Of a DNA stretch of 64,000 nucleotides, positions 1 to 9,534 are shown piece by piece. The DNA comes from Streptomyces sp. HmicA12 (GTDB lineage: Bacteria > Actinomycetota > Actinomycetes > Streptomycetales > Streptomycetaceae). Both the position numbers and the translations under genes were made by a program. Numbering within the stretch: position 1 is the first letter of the stretch; each line of letters opens with the position of its first letter. The notes under the pieces are model-generated. The model worked only from the letters and a program-made list of their open reading frames with translations. It had not been told where the DNA came from and ran no database searches. The DNA lies in NCBI RefSeq assembly GCF_000373565.1, contig NZ_KB891850.1, positions 310,001 through 374,000 of the forward strand, in the 5' to 3' direction.

Positions 1-1391
1 GGGTCATCGGCCCGGTCGTCGACGTGGAGTTCCCCGTCGACGCGATGCCGGACATCTACAACGCCCTGCACGTCGAGGTCAACGACCCGGCTGAGGACGG
101 CAAGCGCAAGACCCTGACGCTCGAGGTCGCCCAGCACCTCGGTGACGGCCTGGTCCGCGCCATCTCGATGCAGCCCACCGACGGTCTGGTCCGCCAGGCC
201 CCGGTGACCGACACCGGTGCCTCCATCACCGTCCCCGTCGGTGACTTCACCAAGGGCAAGGTGTTCAACACCCTCGGCGAGGTCCTGAACGTCGACGAGC
301 AGTACACGGGCGAGCGCTGGGGCATCCACCGCAAGGCTCCGAACTTCGACGAGCTCGAGTCGAAGACCGAGATGTTCGAGACCGGCATCAAGGTCGTCGA
401 CCTTCTCACCCCGTACGTCAAGGGTGGAAAGATCGGCCTGTTCGGCGGTGCCGGCGTCGGCAAGACGGTGCTCATCCAGGAGATGATCTACCGCGTCGCC
501 AACAACCACGACGGTGTCTCCGTGTTCGCCGGTGTCGGTGAGCGCACCCGTGAGGGCAACGACCTCATCGAGGAAATGGCCGACTCGGGCGTCATCGACA
601 AGACCGCGCTGGTCTTCGGTCAGATGGACGAGCCGCCGGGCACCCGTCTGCGCGTGGCCCTCGCGGGTCTGACCATGGCGGAGTACTTCCGCGATGTGCA
701 GAAGCAGGACGTGCTGTTCTTCATCGACAACATCTTCCGCTTCACGCAGGCCGGTTCCGAGGTCTCGACCCTTCTGGGTCGTATGCCCTCCGCCGTGGGT
801 TACCAGCCGAACCTGGCCGACGAGATGGGTCTCCTCCAGGAGCGCATCACGTCGACCCGTGGTCACTCGATCACCTCGATGCAGGCGATCTACGTCCCCG
901 CGGACGACCTGACCGACCCGGCCCCGGCCACCACGTTCGCCCACCTCGACGCGACGACGGTTCTCTCCCGTCCGATCTCCGAGAAGGGCATCTACCCGGC
1001 CGTGGACCCGCTGGACTCCACGTCCCGCATCCTGGACCCGCGCTACATCGCGGCGGACCACTACAACACCGCCATGCGCGTCAAGACGGTGCTGCAGAAG
1101 TACAAGGACCTCCAGGACATCATCGCGATCCTCGGTATCGACGAGCTCGGCGAGGAGGACAAGCTCACTGTCCACCGCGCCCGTCGCGTGGAGCGCTTCC
1201 TGTCCCAGAACACCCACGTCGCCAAGCAGTTCACCGGCGTCGACGGGTCGGACGTGCCGCTGGACGAGTCGATCGTGGCCTTCAACGCGATCATCGACGG
1301 CGACTACGACCACTTCCCGGAGCAGGCGTTCTTCCTCTGCGGTGGCATTGAGGACCTCAAGGCCAACGCCAAGGAGCTCGGCGTCTCCTGA
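1..1391 (+). CDS. atpD: F1F0 ATP synthase beta subunit (5'-partial)
   Basis: Catalytic beta subunit of the F1 sector, which makes ATP at the cytoplasmic face of the membrane. The reading frame is open from base 3, so the first ~20 codons lie upstream of the window; the in-frame GTG at 24 is internal (it encodes Val in the conserved VVDVEFPVDAMPDIYNALHV segment). Walker A GGAGVGKT is encoded near 445-468 and Walker B LFFIDNIFRF near 715-744, followed by the catalytic GERTREGNDL and SAVGYQPNLADEMG segments. The C-terminus, ending KELGVS, is complete. atpC follows after a 137-bp spacer holding a strong hairpin. Confidence 0.98.
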   Translation, partial: VIGPVVDVEFPVDAMPDIYNALHVEVNDPAEDGKRKTLTLEVAQHLGDGLVRAISMQPTDGLVRQAPVTDTGASITVPVGDFTKGKVFNTLGEVLNVDEQYTGERWGIHRKAPNFDELESKTEMFETGIKVVDLLTPYVKGGKIGLFGGAGVGKTVLIQEMIYRVANNHDGVSVFAGVGERTREGNDLIEEMADSGVIDKTALVFGQMDEPPGTRLRVALAGLTMAEYFRDVQKQDVLFFIDNIFRFTQAGSEVSTLLGRMPSAVGYQPNLADEMGLLQERITSTRGHSITSMQAIYVPADDLTDPAPATTFAHLDATTVLSRPISEKGIYPAVDPLDSTSRILDPRYIAADHYNTAMRVKTVLQKYKDLQDIIAILGIDELGEEDKLTVHRARRVERFLSQNTHVAKQFTGVDGSDVPLDESIVAFNAIIDGDYDHFPEQAFFLCGGIEDLKANAKELGVS

Positions 1392-1430
1392 AGTCACTGA
1401 CGTACGTCTGTGACGTGCGTCGACTTCTTG

Positions 1431-1457
1431 ACGGGGGGCGGGTGCCCCGCCCCCCGT
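1431..1457 (+). terminator. GC hairpin between atpD and atpC
   Basis: Arms ACGGGGGGCGGG (1431-1442) and CCCGCCCCCCGT (1446-1457) are perfectly complementary around a 3-nt loop. There is no T-run, and atpC, in the same operon, follows. Partial attenuation or an mRNA processing and stability stem is therefore more likely than full termination. Confidence 0.55.
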
Positions 1458-1528
1458 CGTACGCCCACTAGACTTTGACCCAACACCCGGCAGCGAGTGC
1501 CGCCGGGTGGTGACCCGAGGAGCCCACC

Positions 1529-1903
1529 TTGGCTGCTGAGCTGCACGTCGAGCTCGTCGCCGCGGACCGCAGTGTCTGGTCCGGCGAGGCCACCCTGGTC
1601 GTCGCGCGTACCACGTCCGGCGACATCGGCGTCATGCCCGGTCACCAGCCGCTGCTCGGTGTGCTGGAGTCGGGCCCGGTGACGATCCGTACGAGCGACG
1701 GTGGAACGGTCGTGGCGGCTGTCCACGGCGGCTTCATCTCGTTCGCGGACAACAAGCTGTCGCTGCTGGCCGAGATCGCCGAGCTTTCGGACGAGATCGA
1801 TGTCCAGCGGGCGGAGCGGGCGCTGGAGCGCGCGCAGTCGGACGCCGACGCGTCCGCCGAGCGTCGTGCCGACGTCCGTCTGCGTGCGGTGGCGGCCCGC
1901 TGA
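1529..1903 (+). CDS. atpC: F1F0 ATP synthase epsilon subunit
   Basis: Central-stalk epsilon subunit of F1, 124 aa, the normal actinobacterial length. The N-terminal beta-sandwich runs from AAELHVELVAADRSVWSGEA through the family-typical GDIGVMPGHQPLLGVLESGPV. The C-terminal helices are rich in E/A/R (residues ~88-124). The start is TTG, chosen because GAGGAG at 1516-1521 sits 7 nt upstream and the protein then begins as in relatives; there is no competing ATG or GTG. It is the last gene of the atp operon, separated from atpD by a hairpin spacer. Confidence 0.96.
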   Translation: MAAELHVELVAADRSVWSGEATLVVARTTSGDIGVMPGHQPLLGVLESGPVTIRTSDGGTVVAAVHGGFISFADNKLSLLAEIAELSDEIDVQRAERALERAQSDADASAERRADVRLRAVAAR

Positions 1904-1924
1904 CCCCAGCGAGCCTCTGACGTT

Positions 1925-1977
1925 CCTCAGCCGCGGCCCAGGCCGGAGTAGCCCTCCGGACCGGGTCGCGGCTGAGG
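1925..1977 (+). terminator. Terminator of the atp operon
   Basis: Arms CCTCAGCCGCG (1925-1935) and CGCGGCTGAGG (1967-1977) enclose a second small stem (GGCCGGAG/CTCCGG). A T-run (1990-1994) follows shortly after. It lies 22 nt past the atpC stop and before the DUF2550 gene. Confidence 0.7.
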
Positions 1978-2070
1978 CGATCTATAACTGTTTTTGCTGT
2001 TCCGTTATCAGGCGTTCGGATCGTCGAATAGTTTCGTGGCGAATAGTTCCGTGGAGAAGCGAGGAGGTCG

Positions 2071-2532
2071 GTGCGGATGGTCCTCGTTCTCGTGCTGTGC
2101 GTAGTCGCGGTCGTCGTACTCGTACTGCTGGGGTTGTTCGTCTTCGGACTGCGGCGCCGGCTGGTCCAGCGCTCGGGTGGCACCTTCGACTGCTCGCTGC
2201 GGTGGGACGCGCCCGCGCCGGACGCCGTGGACTTGGCCGGCAAGGGCTGGGGGTACGGCATCGCGCGCTACAACGGTGACCGGATCGAGTGGTTCCGGGT
2301 CTTCTCGTACGCGCCGCGGCCGAAGCGGATTCTGGAGCGGGCGGCCATCGAGGTCACCGGGCGCCGCGCGCCCGAGGGCGAGGAGGAGTTGGCGTTGCTG
2401 TCCGACGCCATCGTGCTCGCCTGTACGCATCGGGGCTCTCGGCTCGAACTTGCGATGAGCGAGGACGCGTTGACGGGTTTCCTGGCCTGGCTGGAGGCGG
2501 CGCCTCCAGGCCAGCGGGTCAATGTGGCTTGA
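2071..2532 (+). CDS. DUF2550 family single-pass membrane protein
   Basis: 153 aa. An N-terminal hydrophobic helix of V/L residues (about 2-26) is followed by FGLRRR, a positive stop-transfer segment, and then a soluble domain with the DUF2550 hallmarks GGTFDCSLR, GWGYGIARY and EWFRVFSYAPRPK. The likely topology is a membrane anchor with a cytoplasmic domain. The GTG start is set by GAGGAGG at 2061-2067, 3 nt upstream. The gene sits directly after the atp operon terminator and is convergent with the chitinase gene. The domain is widespread in actinobacteria; its biochemical role is not known to me. Confidence 0.85.
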   Translation: MRMVLVLVLCVVAVVVLVLLGLFVFGLRRRLVQRSGGTFDCSLRWDAPAPDAVDLAGKGWGYGIARYNGDRIEWFRVFSYAPRPKRILERAAIEVTGRRAPEGEEELALLSDAIVLACTHRGSRLELAMSEDALTGFLAWLEAAPPGQRVNVA

Positions 2533-2565
2533 TCGTCGTCGGCTGCGGGTGGTGGGTGGCTGGTC

Positions 2566-2651
2566 GCGCAGTTCCCCGCGCCCCTGAAGCGTGCGCTGCG
2601 CGCAGCTTCCCCTGAAGGCCGCAGGCCTTTCAGGGGCGCGGGGAACTGCGC
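2566..2651. repeat. Interspersed palindromic repeat, copy 1
   Basis: Arms beginning GCGCAGTTCCCCGCGCCCCT (2566-2588) and ending AGGGGCGCGGGGAACTGCGC (2629-2651) are perfectly complementary over 23 bp. The interior holds smaller stems, including GGCCGCAGGCC. The same arm recurs at 30580, 30662 and 52902, preceded each time by a CTGCGGGT...GG-rich lead-in. This copy lies between the convergent DUF2550 and chiC genes. Confidence 0.9.
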
Positions 2652-2690
2652 GAGGAGCCCCACCGGCCGTCAGCCCCGGAACGACATGAA

Positions 2691-2731
2691 GAAGCCGGGT
2701 TGGTGGGGGGCGTTCCCACCAACCCGGCTTC
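2691..2731 (-). terminator. chiC terminator hairpin
   Basis: 17-bp perfect arms GAAGCCGGGTTGGTGGG (2691-2707) and CCCACCAACCCGGCTTC (2715-2731) with a 7-nt loop, 20 nt beyond the chiC stop. The stem is symmetric, so it may also stop transcription arriving from the plus strand. Confidence 0.85.
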
Positions 2732-2750
2732 GCTTTGAAGGGGCCCGGGG

Positions 2751-4610
<1,860 letters not shown>

Positions 4611-4706
4611 GCAGTGCTCCTCGGGTGTTCGGGGTCCGTGTAGGGGGTGGATCCCTGCGACGCCCATGAGCACCGGGGTGGGGGGTGTGCTCAACGCAGT
4701 GCGGTG

Positions 4707-4735
4707 AGAATAGAAAGGTCTGGACCATCGGTCAA
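4707..4735 (-). promoter_or_regulatory. Predicted chiC promoter
   Basis: Read on the minus strand: -35 TTGACC (4735-4730), a 17-bp spacer, and -10 TATTCT (4712-4707). The start codon is 97 nt further downstream. The spacer contains one of the two 12-bp repeats, so a protein bound there would cover the core promoter. Confidence 0.75.
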
Positions 4736-4746
4736 GGTCTAAACCA
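4716..4746 (-). promoter_or_regulatory. Paired 12-bp direct repeats in the chiC promoter
   Basis: AGGTCTGGACCA (4716-4727) and AGGTCTAAACCA (4735-4746) on the plus strand; on the minus strand TGGTTTAGACCT then TGGTCCAGACCT, with starts 19 bp apart. Direct repeats of this form are the known control element of Streptomyces chitinase promoters. The TGGTCnAGACC core also resembles the binding site of DasR, the GlcNAc-responsive repressor. Binding here is inferred. Confidence 0.8.
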
Positions 4747-4778
4747 ATTACGGATTTCGGCCAACTTGCCGCGGCCGG

Positions 4779-5414
4779 TCAGACGCCCAACTCCTGGGCC
4801 AGTACGGCGGCTTGCACCCGGCTGCGCAGCGACAGCTTGCCGAGGAGCCGGCTGACGTGCGTCTTCACGGTGGCCTCCGCCATGTCGAGGCGTACCGCGA
4901 TCTCCGCGTTGGAGAGCCCTTCGCCGAGGCACGACAGCACTTCGCGCTCGCGTCGGGTGAGCGTCTCCAACTCCTCTGGAACCGCGCGGGGTTGGGGTCC
5001 CGACGCGAACTCCGCGATGAGCCGGCGGGTCACGGCGGGCGCGATCAGCCCCTCGCCGCGCGCGACCGTCCGGACGCCCTCGATCAGGTCCCTGGCGTCG
5101 GTGTTCTTGAGCAGAAAGCCGGACGCGCCCGCGCGCAGCGCCCCGAAGACGTACGTGTCGAGGTCGAAGGTGGTCAGCACGAGGACGTCCGCGAGCCCCT
5201 CGCCGACCACCGCGCGCGTGGCCGAAACTCCGTCCAGACGCGGCATCTGTACGTCCATCAGGACCAGGTCGGGGCTCAGCTCGCGGGCCAGCGCCACCGC
5301 CTGTTCGCCGTCCCGCGCCTCGCCGACGACCTCGATGTCGGGCGCGCTGTTCAGGATGAGGACGAGGCCGGACCGCACGGCGGCCTGGTCCTCGGCGACG
5401 AGTACGCGGATCAC
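4779..5414 (-). CDS. chiR: NarL/LuxR-type response regulator, ChiR-like
   Basis: 211 aa. The receiver domain (residues 1-~120) has the phosphoacceptor in DLVLMDVQMP, Thr in VLTTF and Lys in FLLKN. The LuxR-type HTH (about 145-210) contains LTRREREVLSCLGEGLSNAEIA. The GTG start at 5414 overlaps the kinase stop by 4 nt (GTGA), so translation is coupled. Its position beside chiC matches the S. coelicolor chiR/chiS pair that controls chiC. Assignment as ChiR rests on that synteny plus family, not on a target test. Confidence 0.85.
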   Translation of the reverse strand: MIRVLVAEDQAAVRSGLVLILNSAPDIEVVGEARDGEQAVALARELSPDLVLMDVQMPRLDGVSATRAVVGEGLADVLVLTTFDLDTYVFGALRAGASGFLLKNTDARDLIEGVRTVARGEGLIAPAVTRRLIAEFASGPQPRAVPEELETLTRREREVLSCLGEGLSNAEIAVRLDMAEATVKTHVSRLLGKLSLRSRVQAAVLAQELGV

Positions 5415-6610
5415 GCGGGGTCTCCTTCGGTCACGGGGATGTCCAGGGGCAGCGTCGCGCGCACCCGCCACACCTTGCCGCCCGCCGCGTCCGGGGCCTC
5501 CTCGGGACCCGCGTCGAACGTCCCGGCCAGCAGCGCGGTCCGCTCCCGCATGCCGACGAGCCCGGCGCCCGAGCCGGGCGCGCGCGGCCCGTCCCGGTCG
5601 CCGTACGGGCTGCTCACCCGCACCTCGATCCGGTCGGCGGTGCGCTCGACGTCGACCGTGACGCGGCCGGGGGAGGCGTGCTTGAGGGCGTTGGTGAGGG
5701 ACTCCTGGACGATGCGGTACGCGGCGAGGCCGACCGGCGCGGGCAGTCCTTCGGTGGCCCCGGTGACGGTGAGTGCGGCGTCGAGCCCGTTCGCGCGGGA
5801 CTGCTCGACGAGCGCGCCGAGACCGTCCAGGGTCGGCGCGGCGGCCGGCTCGGTGTCGCCGCCCGCGTCCCGCAGGATGCCGATGAGCCGGCGCATCTCG
5901 GCCAGCCCGTCGACGCTGTTCTCGCGGATCGTCTCCAACGCCGTACGGGTGGTCGCCGGATCGTCGATGGACAGCGCGGCCGTGGAGTGGATCGCGATCG
6001 CCGAGAGGTGGTTCGCCACCATGTCGTGCAGCTCGCGGGCCATCCGGGCGCGCTCGGCCGTCACCGCCTGGGTGCGGTCCATCTCGGCGAGCAGCGCGGT
6101 CTGCTCGGCGCGCAGCCGTTCGGCGGCCGCCGTCTCGCGGTGGTTGCGGACCAGGACACCGGTCGTCGCGGGCGCGAGGGTGAGCAGCCCGACGGCGACC
6201 CCGATCAGCAGCGCCTCGGGGCGCCGCAGCCCGGCGAGAGCGCCCAGCGTCGCCGCGACCGTGAGCAGCCCGCTCGCCACGGGGATGCGCCGGGCCGCGG
6301 CCGGGGACCCGTACAGGACGGCCGCGTAGACGAGGTCCGTGTACATCAGGACGGTGGCCAGACTGCCCTGGGTGAACTGGTCGGCGACCAGCACGAGGGT
6401 GCCCGCCGCCACCGCGCACCACGGCAGCGTCCGCCGCACCAGCTCCAGGCCCGCCATCGCCACGAGCGGCACGATCACCCAGGCCCCGTCGAGCAGCCGC
6501 CCGGTGTTCATCCGGAGCCCGATGCCCCACAGCAGGAGCCCGCCGAGGAGCCCCGCCACGGCGATCCGGACGTCGTCGCGGTGCGGCGGGCGGGGGAGCG
6601 TGAGCTGCAT
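5411..6610 (-). CDS. chiS: Sensor histidine kinase, ChiS-like
   Basis: 399 aa, HisKA_3/NarX family. About five membrane segments fill residues ~18-150 (AVAGLLGGLLLWGIGL, IVPLVAMAGLELV, WCAVAAGTLVLVAD, ATLGALAGL, VGLLTLAPATTGVL). The phosphoacceptor His lies in ARMARELHDMVANHLSA. The C-terminal HATPase domain has GLVGMRERTALLAG. The ATG at 6610 was chosen over one at 6709 because GGATGGGGG precedes it and the 33 upstream residues look non-coding. It is operonic with chiR and has no large periplasmic domain, so ligand sensing is likely in the membrane or by a partner. Confidence 0.85.
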   Translation of the reverse strand: MQLTLPRPPHRDDVRIAVAGLLGGLLLWGIGLRMNTGRLLDGAWVIVPLVAMAGLELVRRTLPWCAVAAGTLVLVADQFTQGSLATVLMYTDLVYAAVLYGSPAAARRIPVASGLLTVAATLGALAGLRRPEALLIGVAVGLLTLAPATTGVLVRNHRETAAAERLRAEQTALLAEMDRTQAVTAERARMARELHDMVANHLSAIAIHSTAALSIDDPATTRTALETIRENSVDGLAEMRRLIGILRDAGGDTEPAAAPTLDGLGALVEQSRANGLDAALTVTGATEGLPAPVGLAAYRIVQESLTNALKHASPGRVTVDVERTADRIEVRVSSPYGDRDGPRAPGSGAGLVGMRERTALLAGTFDAGPEEAPDAAGGKVWRVRATLPLDIPVTEGDPA

Positions 6611-6777
6611 GCCCCCATCCAACACGGCCGGGGCGCGGCGGGCGTGGTGCCGCGGGACGAAGCCGGGCGGGCCGTCAGTACATCGAAAGATGCAGTCCCG
6701 CTTCGTCACGTACGACGACGATCTCGCGCCCCGCGGCAGAGAGCCTGGAAGCAGGGGAACGAGAGGAGCCCGTCGTG

Positions 6778-7326
6778 ATGGCCGTACTCGTCGTCATCTG
6801 CGAAGTCGCCTTCTGGGTGCTGCTCGCCGCAGGTCTGGCCCTGCGCTACGGGGCGAAGATGCCGCGCGCGAGCGTCGCCGTACTGCTGTGCGAACCGCTG
6901 CTGGAGGTGCTCCTGCTCGTCGTCACCGCGATCGACCTGAAGAACGGCGCCGAACCGGACTGGAAGCACGGTCTGGCCGCGGTCTACATCGGCTACTCGA
7001 TCGCGCTCGGCCACTACACCGTCAGGTGGGTCGACGTCCGCGTCGCCCACCGGTTCGCGGGCGGCCCGCCGCCGTCCACGCCCAAGTACGGGGTGCCCCG
7101 GGCGATCCACGAGTGGAAGATCGCCGCCCGCTGGGTGGTCGCCGCGCTGATCGCCATGGGGCTGCTGCAGGCCGCGATCTGGTACGTCGGTCCCGACGGG
7201 TCGACCGCGTCCCTCACGCAGTGGCAGCAGCGGATGCTGTTCCTGATCGGCATCAACGTGGTCATCGCGGCGAGCTACACGGTGTTCCCGAAGAAGGTGC
7301 CGACAGTGACGACGTACAAGGGCTAG
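6778..7326 (+). CDS. Four-helix integral membrane protein, unknown
   Basis: 182 aa with about four to five hydrophobic segments (residues ~2-22, 28-55, 65-80, 120-140, 152-172). A conserved-looking cytoplasmic loop reads GHYTVRWVDVRVAHRFAG with the HEWKIAARW segment. ATG 6778 is used; a GTG at 6775 is equally served by GAGGAG at 6763-6768. Its stop overlaps the stop of the convergent adenosyltransferase gene by 4 nt, leaving no room for a terminator. I do not recognise a named family. Confidence 0.8.
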   Translation: MAVLVVICEVAFWVLLAAGLALRYGAKMPRASVAVLLCEPLLEVLLLVVTAIDLKNGAEPDWKHGLAAVYIGYSIALGHYTVRWVDVRVAHRFAGGPPPSTPKYGVPRAIHEWKIAARWVVAALIAMGLLQAAIWYVGPDGSTASLTQWQQRMLFLIGINVVIAASYTVFPKKVPTVTTYKG

Positions 7327-7895
7327 CGCTCCCCGCCCGGCACCCAGAGCACGTCCCCGACCTCCTTGTTCGCCGTGCGGGCGAGGATGAAGAGCAGGTC
7401 CGAGAGGCGGTTGAGGTACGTCGCGGTCAGGGGGTTCATCGTCTCGCCGTGCACCTCCAGCGCCGCCCAGGTCGAGCGTTCGGCCCGGCGCACCACGGTG
7501 CACGCCTGGTGCAGCAGGGCCGCGCCCGCGGTGCCGCCGGGCAGGATGAACGAGCGCAGCTTCTCCAGCTCCGCGTTGAAGCGGTCGCAGTCGGCCTCCA
7601 GCTTGTCGACGTAGAACTGCTCGACGCGCAGCGGCGGGAACTCCGGTTCGGCGACGACCGGGGTCGAGAGGTCGGCGCCGACGTCGAAGAGGTCGTTCTG
7701 GACGCGGGTCAGGACCTTCACGACCTCCCCGTCCAGGCCGCCCAGGGCGATCGCCGTGCCGATGACGGCGTTGGCCTCGTTGGCGTCCGCGTAGGCCGAG
7801 ATCCGCAGATCCGTCTTGGCGGTGCGGCTCATGTCACCGAGGGCGGTGCTGCCCTTGTCTCCGGTACGGGTGTAGATGCGCGTCAGATTGACCAT
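7323..7895 (-). CDS. Cob(I)alamin adenosyltransferase, PduO type
   Basis: 190 aa. Transfers the 5'-deoxyadenosyl group of ATP to cob(I)alamin, giving adenosylcobalamin. The PduO N-terminal P-loop-like motif TRTGDKGSTALGD is at residues 8-20, followed by DANEANAVIG and the C-terminal FILPGG..HQACTVVRRAER and YLNRLSDLLFILAR signatures. No B12 riboswitch-like leader is evident. AdoCbl is the cofactor of the icmA product and of the methylmalonyl-CoA pathway whose epimerase and MeaB chaperone lie elsewhere in this window. Confidence 0.95.
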   Translation of the reverse strand: MVNLTRIYTRTGDKGSTALGDMSRTAKTDLRISAYADANEANAVIGTAIALGGLDGEVVKVLTRVQNDLFDVGADLSTPVVAEPEFPPLRVEQFYVDKLEADCDRFNAELEKLRSFILPGGTAGAALLHQACTVVRRAERSTWAALEVHGETMNPLTATYLNRLSDLLFILARTANKEVGDVLWVPGGER

Positions 7896-7908
7896 GCGAC
7901 CAGCCTAG

Positions 7909-8673
7909 TTATGGACCGGCCCGGCGGAACACGCGTGTGCCCACCGTCACGGCGCCGGCCGCGAAGGCGAGCGCCACGAGGACGCCGTAGAGCATCCGCG
8001 CCGTCGCGTACTCGCCGACGTACGCGTCCCGGATGGCGTCGACGAGATAGCGCAGCGGCATGACGTGCGAGAGGACGTTCAGCCAGGCGGGGCCGAGCGC
8101 CATCGGCAGCATCAGGCCGGAGAGCAGCATCGAGGGCATCGTCACCGCGTTGACGACGGGACCGAACTCCTGCGGCGTGCCGACCCGGAACGCGAGCGCG
8201 TACGACAGCGACGCGAGCGAGATCGTCAGGAGCGCCACGAAGGCGAAGCCGATCAGGATCCCGGCGAGCGGCGCCCGCAGGCCCATCGCCACCGCGGTGA
8301 GCACGAGCAGCACCGCCTGGAAGAGGAAGAGGAGGGTGTCGCGCAGCACCCGGCCGAGCAGCAGCGCGAGCCGGCTGACGGGCGTGACCCGCATCCGCTC
8401 CACGACGCCGGAGTGCTTCTCCAGGATGATCCCGAAACCGCAGAACGCGGCTCCGAACAGGCCGAGTTGGAGCAGCAGCCCCGGTACGAGAACCTGCCAC
8501 GAGCTGCCGGACGAGGCGAGCGGCAGGCTGGTGAGCAGGGGGCCGAAGAAGACCAGGTACAGCAGCGGCATCAGGATGCCGAACAGCATCTGGAACTTGG
8601 AGGAGACGGTCTGGCGGGCGTACCGCCCGAAGATCAGCGCGGTGTCCGCGGCGAGGGTCCTCATGTCGCTCAC
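7909..8673 (-). CDS. ABC-2 type exporter permease (DrrB-like)
   Basis: 254 aa with six predicted membrane helices (first near residues 28-48, last near 225-248) and the ABC-2 signature region GTPQEFGPVVNAVTMPSMLLSGLMLP (residues ~165-190). The GTG start at 8673 overlaps the ATPase stop by 4 nt (an ATG at 8664 is an alternative). Together with the ATPase it forms a two-gene exporter controlled by the divergent TetR gene. DrrAB-like pairs export hydrophobic drugs or lipids; the substrate cannot be read from sequence. Confidence 0.88.
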   Translation of the reverse strand: MSDMRTLAADTALIFGRYARQTVSSKFQMLFGILMPLLYLVFFGPLLTSLPLASSGSSWQVLVPGLLLQLGLFGAAFCGFGIILEKHSGVVERMRVTPVSRLALLLGRVLRDTLLFLFQAVLLVLTAVAMGLRAPLAGILIGFAFVALLTISLASLSYALAFRVGTPQEFGPVVNAVTMPSMLLSGLMLPMALGPAWLNVLSHVMPLRYLVDAIRDAYVGEYATARMLYGVLVALAFAAGAVTVGTRVFRRAGP

Positions 8674-9452
8674 ACCGCCACCGGGGTCGGGTCCACGGGC
8701 GCGGGACCGCGCCCGGTGATCGCCAGGAAGGTCTCCTGGAGCGACGCGTCGATCGACCCGCCGTGCTCCAGCTTGAGGGCGCTCGGCGTGCCCTCGGCCG
8801 CCACGACGCCCTGGTCCACCACGACGATCCGGTCGGCCAGCGCGTCCGCCTCGTCCAGGTAGTGCGTGGTGAGGAAGACGGTCGTGCCGTGCTCGGCGCG
8901 CAGCCGCCGCACCAGGTCCCAGAGGTCGGCGCGGCTGCCCGGGTCGAGCCCGGTCGTCGGCTCGTCGAGGAAGAGGACCTTCGGGCGGTGGGTGAGGCCC
9001 ATCGCGATGTCGAGGCGGCGCCGCTGCCCGCCGGAGAGCGCGGCGGTCCTGCGCTCCAGGAGCTCGGTGAGGCCGAGGTCGGCCGCCAACTCCTCGGCCC
9101 GCTCGACCGCCTGAGTTTTCGTCAGGCGATACAGGCGGCCCTGCGTGACCAGCTCCTCGCGGACCGAGATGTTCGGGTCGACGCCGCCGGACTGGGCGAC
9201 GTAACCGACCGCGCGCCGCACCCCGGCCGGGTCGGACACCAGGTCGCGGCCCGCGACGGTGGCCGCGCCCCCGGTGGGCGGGAGCAGTGTCGTGAGCATG
9301 CGCAGGGTCGTGGTCTTGCCCGCGCCGTTCGGGCCGAGGAAGCCGAGGATCTCGCCGGGCTCGACGTGCAGGTCGATGCCGCGGACGGCCTCGACGGGCC
9401 CCCGTTTGGTGGTGAAGGTCCGGGCGAGCCCGGACGTGCTGATGACTGCCAT
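8670..9452 (-). CDS. ABC transporter ATPase (DrrA-like)
   Basis: 260 aa. Walker A GPNGAGKTT is at ~38-46, the Q-loop at GYVAQSGG, the signature LSGGQRRR, Walker B VLFLDEPTTGLDP and the H-loop TTHYLDEAD. ATG 9452 gives the family-standard N-terminus (STSGLARTF); in-frame codons further upstream cross the operator and are rejected. The short C-terminal extension (ITGRGPAP) matches the DrrA type. It powers the permease encoded immediately downstream. Confidence 0.93.
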   Translation of the reverse strand: MAVISTSGLARTFTTKRGPVEAVRGIDLHVEPGEILGFLGPNGAGKTTTLRMLTTLLPPTGGAATVAGRDLVSDPAGVRRAVGYVAQSGGVDPNISVREELVTQGRLYRLTKTQAVERAEELAADLGLTELLERRTAALSGGQRRRLDIAMGLTHRPKVLFLDEPTTGLDPGSRADLWDLVRRLRAEHGTTVFLTTHYLDEADALADRIVVVDQGVVAAEGTPSALKLEHGGSIDASLQETFLAITGRGPAPVDPTPVAV

Positions 9453-9471
9453 GCGGGCAAGAAAAACAGAG

Positions 9472-9508
9472 TCACTGTAATTTTGCAATGCACCCAAAAT
9501 TTCAGTGA
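9472..9508. promoter_or_regulatory. 37-bp inverted repeat operator between ABC and TetR genes
   Basis: Arms TCACTGTAATTTTG (9472-9485) and CAAAATTTCAGTGA (9495-9508) match in 13 of 14 positions around a 9-nt spacer. The element lies 19 bp before the ABC ATPase start and 26 bp before the TetR start, so a bound dimer pair could repress both. It is AT-rich in an otherwise ~72% GC setting. Confidence 0.85.
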
Positions 9509-9534
9509 GGCCAGCTAACTCGTACACTCGACCC

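Noticed and set aside
5415..6530. Apparent extension of the ChiR frame upstream as a fused 583-aa protein.
   Set aside because: The added part is the out-of-frame shadow of the chiS kinase; GTG 5414 with a GTGA overlap is the proper start.
7896..8670. Possible cobalamin riboswitch near the adenosyltransferase gene.
   Set aside because: Only 13 bp separate it from the upstream ABC gene and no B12-box-like sequence is visible there or before meaB, mce or icmA.
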